Positions 24,308 through 33,927 of a stretch of DNA of 64,000 nucleotides are shown here, piece by piece (position 1 is the first letter of the stretch; every line of letters starts with the position of its first letter). The notes under the pieces were generated by a model. That model saw only the letters and a program-made list of their open reading frames with translations. It was not told where the DNA came from and searched no databases. Made by a program: the position numbers and the translations under genes. The stretch is from Blautia sp. (GTDB lineage: Bacteria; Bacillota; Clostridia; Lachnospirales; Lachnospiraceae): positions 1 to 64,000 of the forward strand of contig JAFWGA010000008.1 of assembly GCA_017515325.1 (NCBI GenBank), in the 5' to 3' direction.

Positions 24308-25921
24308 ATGACAAAATATATTTTTGTGACCGGAGGCGTGGTCTCCGGCCTGGGAAAAGGTGTCACGGCTGCTTCCCTCGGAAGACTGTTAAAGGCCAGA
24401 GGCCTGAGGGTGACGGCTCAGAAGCTTGATCCGTATATCAATATCGATCCCGGGACGATGAGCCCGTATCAGCACGGGGAAGTGTACGTGACTGAGGACG
24501 GGGCAGAGACGGACCTGGATCTTGGGCACTATGAGCGGTTCATAGATGAGGATCTGACAAAGTATTCCAATCTCACGTCCGGAAAGGTATATTGGAATGT
24601 GCTGAACAAAGAACGGCAGGGCGCTTATTTAGGCTCGACAGTGCAGGTCATACCGCATATTACGAATGAGATTAAGGACTTTATCTATGGAGCCGGAAAG
24701 GCATCAGGCGCCGATGTGGTTATTACTGAGATCGGCGGAACCATCGGAGACATTGAGTCACAGCCCTTTTTAGAGGCTGTCAGACAGATTTCGCTTGAGA
24801 TTGGCAGGGAGAACAGCCTGTTTATCCATGTGACGCTGGTGCCATATCTTTACGGCTCCAATGAACACAAATCCAAACCGACTCAGCACTCGGTGAAGGA
24901 ACTGCAGGGGATGGGTATCGTGCCGAACATCATCGTGCTCAGATGCAATGAACCGCTGGAGGAGAGTATTTTCCGGAAGATTTCCATGTTCTGCAATGTC
25001 AAGGAAGACTGCGTGATCGAGAACCGGACACTGGAAAACCTTTATGAAGCTCCGTTGATGTTGGAGAAATCAAATTTTTCCGGCGTTGTCTGCCGTGAAC
25101 TGGGCATTGATGCCGCACTGCCTGATCTTTCGGAGTGGAGACGGCTGGTCGGGGCAATTTCTTCCCGCAACAAGGAAGTAACCATCGGACTTGTCGGCAA
25201 ATATGTCCAGCTGCACGACGCTTATCTCTCCGTTGTGGAAGCCCTGACACACGCCGGATTTGTGCACGGTACGCATATCCGGATTGAGTGGATTGATTCC
25301 GAAGAGCTGGACGAGAATCACTGTGACGAGAAACTGTCCGGAGTTTCCGGGATCATTGTGCCCGGCGGTTTCGGGGACAGGGGGATAGACGGGATGATCC
25401 TGGCCGCGGAATATGCAAGGAAAAATGGGATTCCTTTCTTCGGCATCTGCCTGGGCATGCAGATCGCGGTGATTGAATTTGCCAGGAACGTGGCCGGCAT
25501 AGCGGATGCCTGTTCCGGAGAGCTCCAACATGCGGTCGGACATAAAGTCATTGATTTTATGCCTGGTCAGTCTGAAAAAACAGACAAGGGCGGGACGCTC
25601 AGGCTGGGAAGCTATCCCTGCTGCATTCTTCCCGGAAGTCTGATGGAAGCATGCTACGGTGTGCTCAGGGTCAACGAACGGCACAGACACAGGTATGAGT
25701 TCAACAATGATTACAGACAGGTTCTGACTGACGCAGGACTGACAATCTCAGGGACCTCTCCCGACAATCTGCTCGTGGAGACGGTTGAGATCGAGGAACA
25801 TCCCTTTTACCTTGGAGTACAGTATCATCCCGAGTTCAAATCCCGGCCGAACAGGCCTCATCCCATCTTCAGGGAATTCGTCAGGGCGGCACTTGAAAAC
25901 AGGGAAGGGCACAGGAAATGA
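24308..25921 (+). CDS. pyrG: CTP synthase
   Basis: 537 residues, starting [19 protein letters not shown] one base after the guaA stop. An in-frame start at 24197 lies inside guaA and is unlikely. The synthetase domain (1-265) has the P-loop [10 protein letters not shown] and [20 protein letters not shown]; the amidotransferase domain (about 290-530) has the nucleophile in GICLGMQ and [13 protein letters not shown]. It makes CTP from UTP and glutamine. Translational coupling to guaA is likely, since no separate spacer RBS exists. Confidence 0.96.
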   Translation: MTKYIFVTGGVVSGLGKGVTAASLGRLLKARGLRVTAQKLDPYINIDPGTMSPYQHGEVYVTEDGAETDLDLGHYERFIDEDLTKYSNLTSGKVYWNVLNKERQGAYLGSTVQVIPHITNEIKDFIYGAGKASGADVVITEIGGTIGDIESQPFLEAVRQISLEIGRENSLFIHVTLVPYLYGSNEHKSKPTQHSVKELQGMGIVPNIIVLRCNEPLEESIFRKISMFCNVKEDCVIENRTLENLYEAPLMLEKSNFSGVVCRELGIDAALPDLSEWRRLVGAISSRNKEVTIGLVGKYVQLHDAYLSVVEALTHAGFVHGTHIRIEWIDSEELDENHCDEKLSGVSGIIVPGGFGDRGIDGMILAAEYARKNGIPFFGICLGMQIAVIEFARNVAGIADACSGELQHAVGHKVIDFMPGQSEKTDKGGTLRLGSYPCCILPGSLMEACYGVLRVNERHRHRYEFNNDYRQVLTDAGLTISGTSPDNLLVETVEIEEHPFYLGVQYHPEFKSRPNRPHPIFREFVRAALENREGHRK

Positions 25922-26188
25922 AGGCAGGCTCTTTCTGCTGTCTGCTTTGTGGGCAAACTGATGGAAATATTGTCTTTATCTAAGTTGCCTATTTGCATTA
26001 ACATGTGTATAATCATACATATCGGGATTTCCTTTCTGATAGGTTCTTTCATCTGGATGGATGTAAGCCTGATCATATTGGAAATCCTTTTTTTGCAATG
26101 GGAAAATGAAACGTCGGCACCAGGGGGAGTCTCGGGAACTCACGGGAGAACTCATCGCAGCAGGAAGAACGAACAGGGGAGGACGAGC
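25922..26188. other. Intergenic region before the macro-domain gene
   Basis: 267 bases. A run-on reading frame crosses it, but it has no RBS and unusual hydrophobic composition, so it is not called as coding. No clear promoter or terminator was found. Confidence 0.4.
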
Positions 26189-27262
26189 ATGCCATTCCAG
26201 ATTATCCGAAATGACATAACGAAGGTGAAAGCAGATGCGATTGTGAATACGGCGAATCCGCATCCGATCATCGGCAGCGGTACTGACAGTGCCATCCATA
26301 AGGCGGCAGGGCTCGAACTTCTTAATGCACGAAAGAAGATTGGTGATATTCCCCCAGGGTCTGCTGTCAGTACGCCTGCATTCAATCTGCCTGCGAGGTA
26401 TGTTATCCATACGGTTGGTCCTTCATGGGTAGATGGAAAACATGGGGAGGAAAGGGTGCTGCGCAGGGCTTATGATTCTGCACTGAACCTGGCGGATCAG
26501 CTTGGATGCAGGTCGGTGGCATTTCCGCTTATGGCCGCGGGGAGCTACGGATTCCCCCGTGACCTGGCGCTTTCCATTGCCATATCTGCATTCACGGACT
26601 TTCTGATGGATCATGACATGACCGTCTACCTTGTCCTGTTTAATGGGAAGGCCTTCTCGCTGGCGTCCTCCCTGTTTTCTGACCTGAAAAGCTACATTGA
26701 CGACAATTATGTTGAGGAACAGACTCAGAAGGAGTATGGCTCCAGCTCTAAACAGCGTTGGTGGCAGAAGAGCCTTGCATCACCGAAAGAATATGATCTT
26801 TACAAAGAAGGTCCCTCTTGTGGGAATGCCAGTAAAGCACCTCGGAGGCCTGCAGCTTCAGCTAAACCGTTACTGGCCGGGAGCCTTAAGGAGCTGCTTG
26901 GGCAGAGCGAGAGCACCTTCTCTGAATATCTTCTGGACATCCTGAAGGAGCGCAGCGGGAAGGACTCTGAGGTGTATAAACGTGCTGAGATCAGTAAGCA
27001 GCTTTTCAGCAAGATGCTTTCAAACAAATATTATCAGCCGACTAAGAACACGGTGATCCAGTTGGCAATCGGCCTGCAGCTGGATGTGAACCAGACCCAG
27101 AGGCTGCTGGAGAAAGCTGGCTATACCCTGACACGCAGCAGCAAGGTGGATCTTGTGGTACAGTATTACATTGAGCGGAAGGTGTACAATGTCAAGTTCA
27201 TAAATCTGGCTTTGGAGGACTGCGGTCTTCCGCTTTTGAAGACCGGCATGCCGAGGCCGTGA
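26189..27262 (+). CDS. Macro-domain protein with C-terminal helix-turn-helix-like region
   Basis: 357 residues from the ATG at 26189 (GGGAGG, 8 bases upstream); a longer in-frame ORF begins at 25949 without support. Residues 1-165 are a macro domain (IIRNDITKVKADAIVNTANP at the start, GSGTDSAIHKAAG, PLMAAGSYGFPRD), which binds ADP-ribose or related nucleotides. A low-complexity linker follows. Residues about 225-355 form an all-helical region with an XRE-like look (RAEISKQLFSKMLSNKYYQP, TKNTVIQLAIGLQLDVNQTQ). It lies 85 bases before a von Willebrand A protein. The pair may be a nucleotide- or ADP-ribose-responsive stress module, but the function is not established. Confidence 0.85.
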   Translation: MPFQIIRNDITKVKADAIVNTANPHPIIGSGTDSAIHKAAGLELLNARKKIGDIPPGSAVSTPAFNLPARYVIHTVGPSWVDGKHGEERVLRRAYDSALNLADQLGCRSVAFPLMAAGSYGFPRDLALSIAISAFTDFLMDHDMTVYLVLFNGKAFSLASSLFSDLKSYIDDNYVEEQTQKEYGSSSKQRWWQKSLASPKEYDLYKEGPSCGNASKAPRRPAASAKPLLAGSLKELLGQSESTFSEYLLDILKERSGKDSEVYKRAEISKQLFSKMLSNKYYQPTKNTVIQLAIGLQLDVNQTQRLLEKAGYTLTRSSKVDLVVQYYIERKVYNVKFINLALEDCGLPLLKTGMPRP

Positions 27263-27347
27263 GCTGAAAAAAGTCAACGGCCAGTTGACCGAATCTCCTT
27301 CTGAGTTTGTTACACTCCAGGTAACAAATTCGAAAGGGGATTTTATT

Positions 27348-27992
27348 ATGAACGGAAATCTTACGGAAATCGTATTTATCCTTGACAGGAGCGGATCCAT
27401 GGCGGGACTGGAGGACGATACGATCGGGGGCTTCAACGCCATGGTGGAAAAGCAGAAGAAGGAACCGGGGGAGGCAGTTCTCTCCGCCGTGCTGTTCAGC
27501 GATGACAATACTGTAATTTATGACCGGGCGGATATCCGGAAGGTGGAGCCGCTGACGGACAGACAGTATTTCGTGGGAGGCTGCACGGCACTCCTGGATG
27601 CTATCGGAGGTGCGGTTCACCACATCGGAAACGTTCACAAGTACGCCAGGAAGGAAGACAGGCCGGCGAAGACGGTTTTTGTTATCACAACAGACGGCAT
27701 GGAGAATGCCAGCCGCCGTTACAGCTATTCCAAGGTACAGCGGATGGTAAAGCGGCAGCAGGAAAAATATGGCTGGGAGTTCCTTTTCCTTGGTGCGAAC
27801 ATGGACGCAATCTCTGTGGCGAGGAGTTTTGGCATCCGGAAAGACCGCGCTGTAAGGTATGCATGTGACAGTGCAGGGACAAGCCTGAATTTTGAGGTCG
27901 CCGGCAAGGCTATCGCAAGGGTGCGAAGCGGACAGGAAATCAAAGAAGACTGGTGCGCGGAAATCAAAGAAGACTACAGAAAGAGGGGGTAA
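27348..27992 (+). CDS. von Willebrand factor A domain protein
   Basis: 214 residues from the ATG at 27348 (AAAGGGGA upstream). The metal-ion-dependent adhesion site is intact: DRSGSM near residue 14, Thr in GGCTALLDA near 88, and TTDGMEN near 115. There is no signal peptide or membrane segment, so it is an intracellular VWA protein, the type found with MoxR ATPases or stress modules. It is probably co-transcribed with the macro-domain protein. No AAA+ ATPase partner is present. Confidence 0.88.
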   Translation: MNGNLTEIVFILDRSGSMAGLEDDTIGGFNAMVEKQKKEPGEAVLSAVLFSDDNTVIYDRADIRKVEPLTDRQYFVGGCTALLDAIGGAVHHIGNVHKYARKEDRPAKTVFVITTDGMENASRRYSYSKVQRMVKRQQEKYGWEFLFLGANMDAISVARSFGIRKDRAVRYACDSAGTSLNFEVAGKAIARVRSGQEIKEDWCAEIKEDYRKRG

Positions 27993-28048
27993 GTGGTATT
28001 GTTCCGCGTAAGCGGTCTCGTCGTCCGGGTCTCGCCTCCGGCTTGGTC

Positions 28049-28118
28049 GGTTCTAAACGATGCCCACCGGGCATCAGAACCGGTCGTTGCTAAACGCCTG
28101 CCACTGGCACGCAGCAAC
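28049..28118 (+). repeat. CTAAACG hairpin units, copies B and C (family I)
   Basis: Unit B (28049-28081) is GGTT-CTAAACG-ATGCCC-ACC-GGGCAT-CAG-AACC. Unit C (28086-28118) is GTTG-CTAAACG-CCTGCC-ACT-GGCACG-CAG-CAAC. Both keep the internal loop CTAAACG/CAG while the outer stems differ but still pair; unit C has one mismatch in the inner stem. Copy A is at 11448. Confidence 0.8.
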
Positions 28119-28211
28119 CCACATCATGCTCATATAGGGGTGTACAATAAAGCCTCGTCCCCACTGGCAAGCAGGCTTGCCGTGGGAACAGGCTTTTTGC
28201 ACTGGAATCAT
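28119..28211 (+). repeat. Terminator-like repeat, family II copy 1
   Basis: CATGCTCATATAGGGG, AATAAAGCC and the stem CCCACTGGCAAGC / GCTTGCCGTGGG, then GGCTTTTTGCACTGGAATCA. It is nearly identical to 45097-45188 and related to 39299-39400 (reverse). It ends exactly where a truncated acetyltransferase begins. Confidence 0.8.
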
Positions 28212-28212
28212 A

Positions 28213-28364
28213 TAGTTACGATTAGAGGAGACGAGGAAAGCAACATTCATGCGCGGCACTTGTATGAGCGTTTAGGGTTTACGCAACTCGGCACCATTCC
28301 TGGAGGCTTTCGTATGAAGGATGGACATTATGAAAATATCTGCCCTTATTATCATGAACTGTAG
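28213..28364 (+). pseudogene. GNAT acetyltransferase C-terminal remnant
   Basis: About 48 codons read GDEESNIHARHLYERLGFTQ followed by LGTIPGGFRMKDGHYENICP and a YYHEL stop, the C-terminal end of a GNAT acetyltransferase. The N-terminal two thirds, including the usual acetyl-CoA motif, are missing. The coding remnant abuts a family II repeat, which probably replaced the upstream part. The reading frame continues upstream through repeat DNA without meaning. Confidence 0.75.
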
Positions 28365-28398
28365 TTCAATCCCAGGTTGTCAATTTGAGTAAAAATAC

Positions 28399-28427
28399 TT
28401 GACAGAACAAAAGCACTGTTATAGAAT
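28399..28427 (+). promoter_or_regulatory. Promoter of the ammonium transporter gene
   Basis: TTGACA at 28399-28404, 17 bases, TAGAAT at 28422-28427, the same -10 variant as at guaA. The transcript start (about 28434) is immediately before the attenuator. Confidence 0.8.
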
Positions 28428-28436
28428 GCTATCCTA

Positions 28437-28485
28437 TAAAGGCAAGGGCGTCTTGGAAGCAATTCCAAGGCGCTTTTTCTTTTTC
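28437..28485 (+). promoter_or_regulatory. Leader attenuator before the ammonium transporter
   Basis: GCGTCTTGGAAGCAATTCCA with AGGCGC forms a strong GCG-CTTGGAA-loop GCAA-TTCCAAG-CGC hairpin, followed by TTTTTCTTTTT. It shares the AAAG-CAAGG-CGTCTTGGAAG core with the guaA leader, 5.9 kb upstream. Confidence 0.75.
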
Positions 28486-28552
28486 AGGGCTGCCGTAAGG
28501 AGAGTTCACCTGACGGTGACCGGCAGCCCGCCAGGGGTAGAGGCATTACCCT
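28486..28552 (+). repeat. Family III palindromic repeat, second full copy
   Basis: CAGGGCTGCCGTAAGGAGAG, TTCACCTGACGGTGACCGGC and AGCCCGCCAGGGGTAGAGGC follow the attenuator T-tract. The outer GGGCTGCCG/CGGCAGCCC stem differs from GGCGCCG/CGGCGCC in the 2938-3030 copy but is still complementary. Confidence 0.75.
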
Positions 28553-28648
28553 GTTTAAAGTCATTCCACAATGGCGTGGTTAGCTGGTGTGGAATGGCTT
28601 TTTTTGTTACCTGCTGGCAATGGGTTTGAAAGAAAGGGAGGAACAGTT

Positions 28649-30421
28649 ATGACACAGGAAATAATGAAAGCATTGGATGGTGAGATTTTTGCGGTATGGT
28701 TCCTGATCGGTGCCGCATTTGTTTTCTGGATGCAGGCGGGCTTTGCCATGTGCGAGGCCGGATTTACCAGAGCGAAAAATGCGGGCAACATCATCATGAA
28801 GAACCTGATGGACTTCTGTATCGGAACGGTGATGTGGTTTATCTGTGGCGCTTCTCTGATGCTCGGCCCGAACATCATGAAGGGCTTTGCGGGAGGCTTC
28901 AGTTTTGACGTGTTTACCAACTATGGAAGCTTCAATTACTCTGCCTTTGTATTCAATCTGGTGTTTTGCGCCACGACGGCAACGATCGTATCTGGCTCCA
29001 TGGCGGAGCGGACGAAGTTCTCCAGCTACTGTATCTATTCTGCGGTCATTTCTGCTGTGATTTATCCGATCGAGGCTCACTGGACCTGGGGCGGCGGGTT
29101 TCTGGCACAGTGGGGCTTCCATGATTATGCAGGTTCCAACTGTATCCACATGGTCGGAGGCATCTGTGCTTTTATCGGAGCCTGGATGCTTGGACCCAGG
29201 ATTGGAAAGTTTGAGAAAGACAGGATGGGAAAGATCAGTAAGGTAAATGCATTCCCTGGCCATAACCTGGTTATCGCCGCGCTGGGCGTATTCATTCTCT
29301 GGCTTGGCTGGTATGGATTTAACGGGGCAGCCGCGACAGATGTGCCCACGATGGGATCTGTCTTCCTGACGACTACGGTAGCACCATCAGTAGCAACGGT
29401 CGTATGTATGATTTTTACCTGGATCAGATATGGAAAACCGGATGTTTCCCTGTGCCTGAACGCTTCCCTTGCAGGGCTCGTTGCCATTACAGCCCCCTGT
29501 GATGTGGCGGACTGTGCAGGAGCGGCCGTCATAGGCGCTGTTTCCGGTTTGCTGGTTGTGTTTGGGGTGTGGTTCAACGATCATGTCACTCATGTGGATG
29601 ACCCTGTTGGCGCGGTAGCTGTCCATATGCTTAACGGGATCTGGGGAACGATTGCCGTCGGTCTGTTCGCGACATCGAGCGCGCCTGGCTTTGCTGTCGC
29701 TGGTATCCGTGAAGGACTGTTTTATGGCGGAGGTGTTCAGCAGCTGGGCATGCAGCTTGGCGGCATGCTTATCACTGCGGCCTGGACAGTCGTCACAATC
29801 TGGATCGCATTTACGATTATCCGTGTCACCATAGGACTCAGGGTAACGGAGGAAGAGGAACTGATGGGACTCGATTCAACAGAACATGGGCTTCCGTCTG
29901 CGTATGCTGGTTTCTCCATTATGGATATTTCGACTACGATGATGATGAGTGTCAACGAAAATACGAACCTGGGAACAGACCGTTATGAAGAAGCTTCTGA
30001 GGCAAAGCGCAACGCTGCCGTTCCGGTAATCCGTACCGACGGGGCAGGCATTCCGGTTTTAGATACGGGTATCTCGAAGGTGGTCATTATTGCGAAGCTT
30101 TCCAGATATGATGCTCTTAAACGGGCCATGAACGATCTGGGTGTTACCGGCATGACGGTGACACAGGTGATGGGATGCGGCATTGAGAAGGGCGCCGGCG
30201 AGCGGTACCGTGGTGTTGAGATTGATGCCACACTTTTGCCTAAAGTCAAGCTTGAGGTTGTTGTCAGCTCTATTCCTGTGGATGATGTGATAGCCGCTGC
30301 GAAGAAGACATTGTATACGGGACATATTGGAGACGGGAAGATATTTGTTTATCCAGTGAACCGGGTTGTGAAAATCCGTACAGGAGAAGAAGGCTTTGCC
30401 GCTTTGCAGGATGTAGAGTAA
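28649..30421 (+). CDS. amt: Ammonium transporter fused to a PII signalling domain
   Basis: 590 residues from the ATG at 28649 (AAGGGAGG, 7 bases upstream). Residues 1-410 are an Amt/MEP channel with about 11 membrane segments (MCEAGFTRAKNAGNI, HWTWGGGFLAQWGFHDYAGS and HMVGGICAF motifs). After a linker, residues about 475-588 form a PII (GlnB/GlnK) domain with the KLSRYDALKRAMNDLGVTGM strand-helix, a T-loop containing RYRGVE, LLPKVKLEVVV and the TGHIGDGKIFV B-loop. Channel and regulator are usually separate genes; fusion fixes the stoichiometry and suggests built-in gating by ATP/ADP and 2-oxoglutarate. The attenuated leader suggests nitrogen control. Confidence 0.95.
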   Translation: MTQEIMKALDGEIFAVWFLIGAAFVFWMQAGFAMCEAGFTRAKNAGNIIMKNLMDFCIGTVMWFICGASLMLGPNIMKGFAGGFSFDVFTNYGSFNYSAFVFNLVFCATTATIVSGSMAERTKFSSYCIYSAVISAVIYPIEAHWTWGGGFLAQWGFHDYAGSNCIHMVGGICAFIGAWMLGPRIGKFEKDRMGKISKVNAFPGHNLVIAALGVFILWLGWYGFNGAAATDVPTMGSVFLTTTVAPSVATVVCMIFTWIRYGKPDVSLCLNASLAGLVAITAPCDVADCAGAAVIGAVSGLLVVFGVWFNDHVTHVDDPVGAVAVHMLNGIWGTIAVGLFATSSAPGFAVAGIREGLFYGGGVQQLGMQLGGMLITAAWTVVTIWIAFTIIRVTIGLRVTEEEELMGLDSTEHGLPSAYAGFSIMDISTTMMMSVNENTNLGTDRYEEASEAKRNAAVPVIRTDGAGIPVLDTGISKVVIIAKLSRYDALKRAMNDLGVTGMTVTQVMGCGIEKGAGERYRGVEIDATLLPKVKLEVVVSSIPVDDVIAAAKKTLYTGHIGDGKIFVYPVNRVVKIRTGEEGFAALQDVE

Positions 30422-30502
30422 CCTTGAGGTTTGCACCTGCCTGATGGCATTGGAAGTAACTTAGAAAACAGGAGCAGGGATCATGAAGAAAAGGAGGCCG
30501 AC

Positions 30503-33075
30503 ATGGCGGCGTTTGAACGAATTCTGTCCGGGATTCCGGAAATGGATAAGGCTCTTGATAATATAAGGCTGGGGGATAACGTCGTATGGCGTGTCTCCAG
30601 CCTTGATGAATTTCACCTCTTTGTCGACCCGTATCTGGAGCAGGCCATAAAGGATCACCGCAATATCATCTATGTCCGTTTTGCGTCCCACCCTCCCATC
30701 ACGGAGGAACGTCCGGAGATCAAGACGGTACACATTGAACTGTCTCACAGGTTCGAGACATTCTCGGTGGCCATTCACAATCTGATCGCTGAGGAAGGAT
30801 TTGACGCATTCTATGTTTTCGACTGTCTTTCCGAACTGCCGACAGCCTGGGCTACGGATCTTATGATGGGTAATTTTTTCCGTGTGACCTGCCCATTCCT
30901 GTTCCGGTTGGACACAGTCGCTTTCTTTCCGCTGATCAGGGGCAGGCACTCATTGGCTTCGACAGCGAGAATTCAGGATACGACCCAGCTTTTCCTGGAT
31001 GTCTATTCGGAGGGAAAAGCAGTTTATGTGCGTCCGGAAAAGGTGTGGAACCGAGAATCTGAGACCATGTTCCTGCCGCATCTGTATAATCCGGAGAATG
31101 GTTCGTTCAAACCGCTGTTGGATGGGATTCGCGCGAGCCGGTTCTACCAGGTGATGAATCGACAGCAGCGGCCAGGCAGTGAGCAGAGCACAGATTCCTG
31201 GGACAGGTTTTTCAACCTGACGAGGCAGCTGCATGAGGCCGGGATGGATGTGTCTGATTCCTGCGACCGGATGTGCAGGATCATGATGACCCGTGATGAG
31301 AAGATGCGGGCGATGATCCGGGAACAGTTTAAACCGGAGGATTATTTCTACGTACGTGACCACATGATCGGAACCGGAATGATCGGAGGAAAAGCCTGTG
31401 GAATGCTTCTTGCCCGCAAGATTATCGAAAATACCCGGCCGGATCTGTACGACGTGATGGAGCCGCATGATTCCTGGTTCATCGGTTCAGACGTCTATTA
31501 CTCATACATTGTTGAGAACGGATTCTGGGATCTTCGGGTACGCCAGCGCACGGAGGAAGAGTATTTTTCCCTGGCAGAAACCTTTTCGCAGAAACTCCTT
31601 TCAGGAAGATTTTCTGGTAATATGGAAAAACGGTTCAGCTTTCTTCTGGAATACTATGGGCAGGATCCGATCATCGTCAGGTCCAGCAGTATCCTGGAGG
31701 ATGGGTTTGGCAATGCGTTCGCGGGAAAATACGAGTCCGTATTCTGTGCGAATACTGGAACATTCGAAGAAAGGCTACAGGAATTTGAAGATGCCATCCG
31801 CAAGGTATATGCCAGTTCGATGAGTCTTTCCGCACTGGATTACCGGAAGCGCCGGAATCTGGCAGGCCGTGACGAGCAGATGGCGCTTCTGGTGCAGCGT
31901 GTGTCCGGTTCCCACTATGATCAGTATTACATGCCATGTGCGGCAGGCGTCGGTTACTCCTACAGCCCTTACCGCTTCCTGAAAAGTCTGGATCCGGAAG
32001 CCGGGATGCTTCGTCTCGTTATGGGGCTTGGCACCTGTGCCGTCGACAGAACAGAGGGCTCCTATCCCCGCCTGGTGAATCTTGACAGACCTGAAGCCAT
32101 GACGGCAACCACAATTGCTGAAAAGCACGAATTTTCCCAACGGAAGCTGGAGGTCATTAATAAAGAAAAGAAAGGACTTGAACAGATCACCCTGGATCAG
32201 ATCGAAGACAGGCTGCCCGGTTTTCTGGGCAAAGCGCTGCTGGAGCACGATTATGAGGTGGAGCAGCGGCTTCGTGAACTGGGCAGAAACCAATCTGTCA
32301 GATTTATATCATGCAAAGGCCTGGTCAGTAACCGGCATATGATGGAACAGTTTAAAGAGATGATGCAGGTGATCCAGAATGCTTATCAGCAGCCGGTTGA
32401 TATCGAATTTACCCTGAACCTGGATGGGACAGGGGAGTACATGATTAATCTGCTGCAATGCCGTCCGCTGCAGGTCTTTCTGGATACAGGGGAGGTCTTC
32501 CTTCGGATGCGCTGCCCACTGAGCGGATTCTGATGTCATTGGAAGGCGCTTCTATGGGACTGTCGAGGGAAGTACCGCTGGATCTGATCGTATATGTGGA
32601 TCCGGTTGCCTACTATAATCTGCCCTACAACGAAAAGAACAGTATAGCGAAAGCGGTGGGAAGCGTTAACTGGAAATTCCGCGGATCCGGGAAGCACATG
32701 ATGCTGATTGTTCCTGGAAGAATCGGCACCTCTTCACAGGAACTTGGCGTTCCGACTACCTTTGCCGACATCAGTGAATTTGAGGTCATCTGCGAAGTGG
32801 CCGAATCCAGTGCAGGCTATAACCCGGAACTGTCCTACGGCAGTCACATCTTTCAGGATCTTGTAGAGGCTCAGATTCTCTACACGGCTGTATTTGAGGG
32901 GAAACAGACAAAGGAATATCATCCGGAAAAACTGACAAAACTCCCAAACCTGTTAACGGAATTGTTTCCTGAGCTTGAAAAGCTGCATGAGGTGATCCGG
33001 ATTCTGGATGTAAGCGGAAAGGAATGTACAGTGTATCATGATCTGAAGCATGAGCGGCTCCTTGTCACGATTTGA
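30503..33075 (+). pseudogene. PEP/pyruvate-binding-domain protein with an internal frameshift
   Basis: From the ATG at 30503 (AAAGGAGG, 5 bases upstream) the frame runs to a stop at 32531. The homologous continuation (LPSDALPTERILMSLEGASM onward) is in the -1 frame and runs to 33075, giving about 857 residues if joined near 32490-32510. The N-terminal 200 residues resemble a KaiC-like fold without a visible Walker A (MDKALDNIRLGDNVVWRVSS). The middle (about 300-560) is a PPDK/PEP-synthase N-terminal ATP-grasp domain (IIVRSSSILEDGFGNAFAGKYESV). No slippery heptamer is obvious, so a one-base deletion or sequencing error is most likely. The function of the family is unknown. It follows amt directly. 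Confidence 0.8.
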
Positions 33076-33102
33076 TTTTCAAAGGGGATGGAGCGAATGG
33101 GA

Positions 33103-33135
33103 AGCTGGCTGGAGAAATCCGGCTGGCTTTTTTTT
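33103..33135 (+). terminator. Intrinsic terminator after the PEP/pyruvate-binding gene
   Basis: AGCTGGCTGG pairs (with G-U wobbles) with CCGGCTGGCT, followed by eight T's, 28 bases after the stop codon at 33075. Confidence 0.75.
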
Positions 33136-33258
33136 ACTCTGTTCAGATGCTGCCGTATTTGTTATACTGGACTAAGGATAAATCTGTCTGAGTCATTTGC
33201 AGGTTCCTGTATTGTGTATAACCTGGAAAAATGAAGAGGGTGTTGAAAGGAGAAGGCC

Positions 33259-33414
33259 ATGTTACATGAATTCAGTTTTAAGTCGTTTAATGAGCAGGAT
33301 GAGGTTCAGGGATGGGTTTATGAAATGAGTGGACACTTTTGTGATACATCAGTCCAAAGGCATTGTCTTTTGGTTTTCCAATGTTTATTCCATTTTCTGA
33401 TGTGGGAAATATGA
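33259..33414 (+). pseudogene. Remnant start of an alpha/beta hydrolase
   Basis: An ATG with a good RBS (AAAGGAGAAGG) opens MLHEFSFKSFNEQDEVQGWV, which looks like the first residues of a monoacylglycerol-lipase-like hydrolase. After about 21 residues the similarity stops and the frame ends at 33414. It is probably a truncated gene left after the deletion that joined it to the flavodoxin gene. Confidence 0.5.
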
Positions 33415-33440
33415 TCTTATTACGAGGAGATCAAAAGAGT

Positions 33441-33905
33441 ATGACTATATTGATTTATGATCAGGACACTACGCTTAGTGATCCCATAAAAGGAAAATAT
33501 GATCGGGTTATATATGCCGATGGCAGGTATGCTCCCTGTCAGGGCTGCTTTAAGTGCTGGACAAAAAATCCTGCGACATGTGTAATGACGGATTCCCTGC
33601 ACGAGATGTGCAGGATACTGGGACAGGCTGATGATCTGGTGATAGTAACGGAGAACTGGTATGGTGGTTACAGCCCGGCTGTAAAAAATCTGTTGGATCG
33701 TTCAATCGGATTGTCAACTCCGATGAGCACTTACAGAGGGAAACAGATGCACCATACGCTTCGTTATGGTAAACATGACAGCTTAAGGGTTCATGTCATC
33801 GGGGACGTGAGTGACAGGGAAAAAGAAACATGGAAGCTCATGGTACAAAGAAATGCCATCAATTGGGGTTATTCTGCCTATGAGGTGAGTTTTAAGACCA
33901 TCTGA
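33441..33905 (+). CDS. Flavodoxin-fold NAD(P)H-dependent FMN reductase
   Basis: 154 residues from the ATG at 33441 (AGGAG upstream). It has the CQGCFKCW cysteine pair and TENWYGGYSPAVKNLLDRSI flavin loop of the NADPH-dependent FMN reductase/WrbA-like family. It lacks the usual N-terminal GSxR phosphate loop, since the protein begins directly with MTILIYDQDTTLSD, so it may be a shortened member. It is the first of three related flavodoxin-like genes in a row (33441, 33928, 34767). The physiological electron acceptor is unknown. Confidence 0.8.
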   Translation: MTILIYDQDTTLSDPIKGKYDRVIYADGRYAPCQGCFKCWTKNPATCVMTDSLHEMCRILGQADDLVIVTENWYGGYSPAVKNLLDRSIGLSTPMSTYRGKQMHHTLRYGKHDSLRVHVIGDVSDREKETWKLMVQRNAINWGYSAYEVSFKTI

Positions 33906-33927
33906 ATGACAGGGAGGAAATTGGCTT

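Noticed and set aside
25949-26188. N-terminal extension of the macro-domain protein with a hydrophobic segment
   Set aside because: The macro fold begins at the ATG at 26189, which has a strong RBS; the extension has none and is not part of the domain.
32490-32510. Programmed -1 frameshift in the PEP/pyruvate-binding gene
   Set aside because: No X-XXY-YYZ slippery heptamer or downstream pseudoknot is evident; a one-base deletion or read error is simpler.
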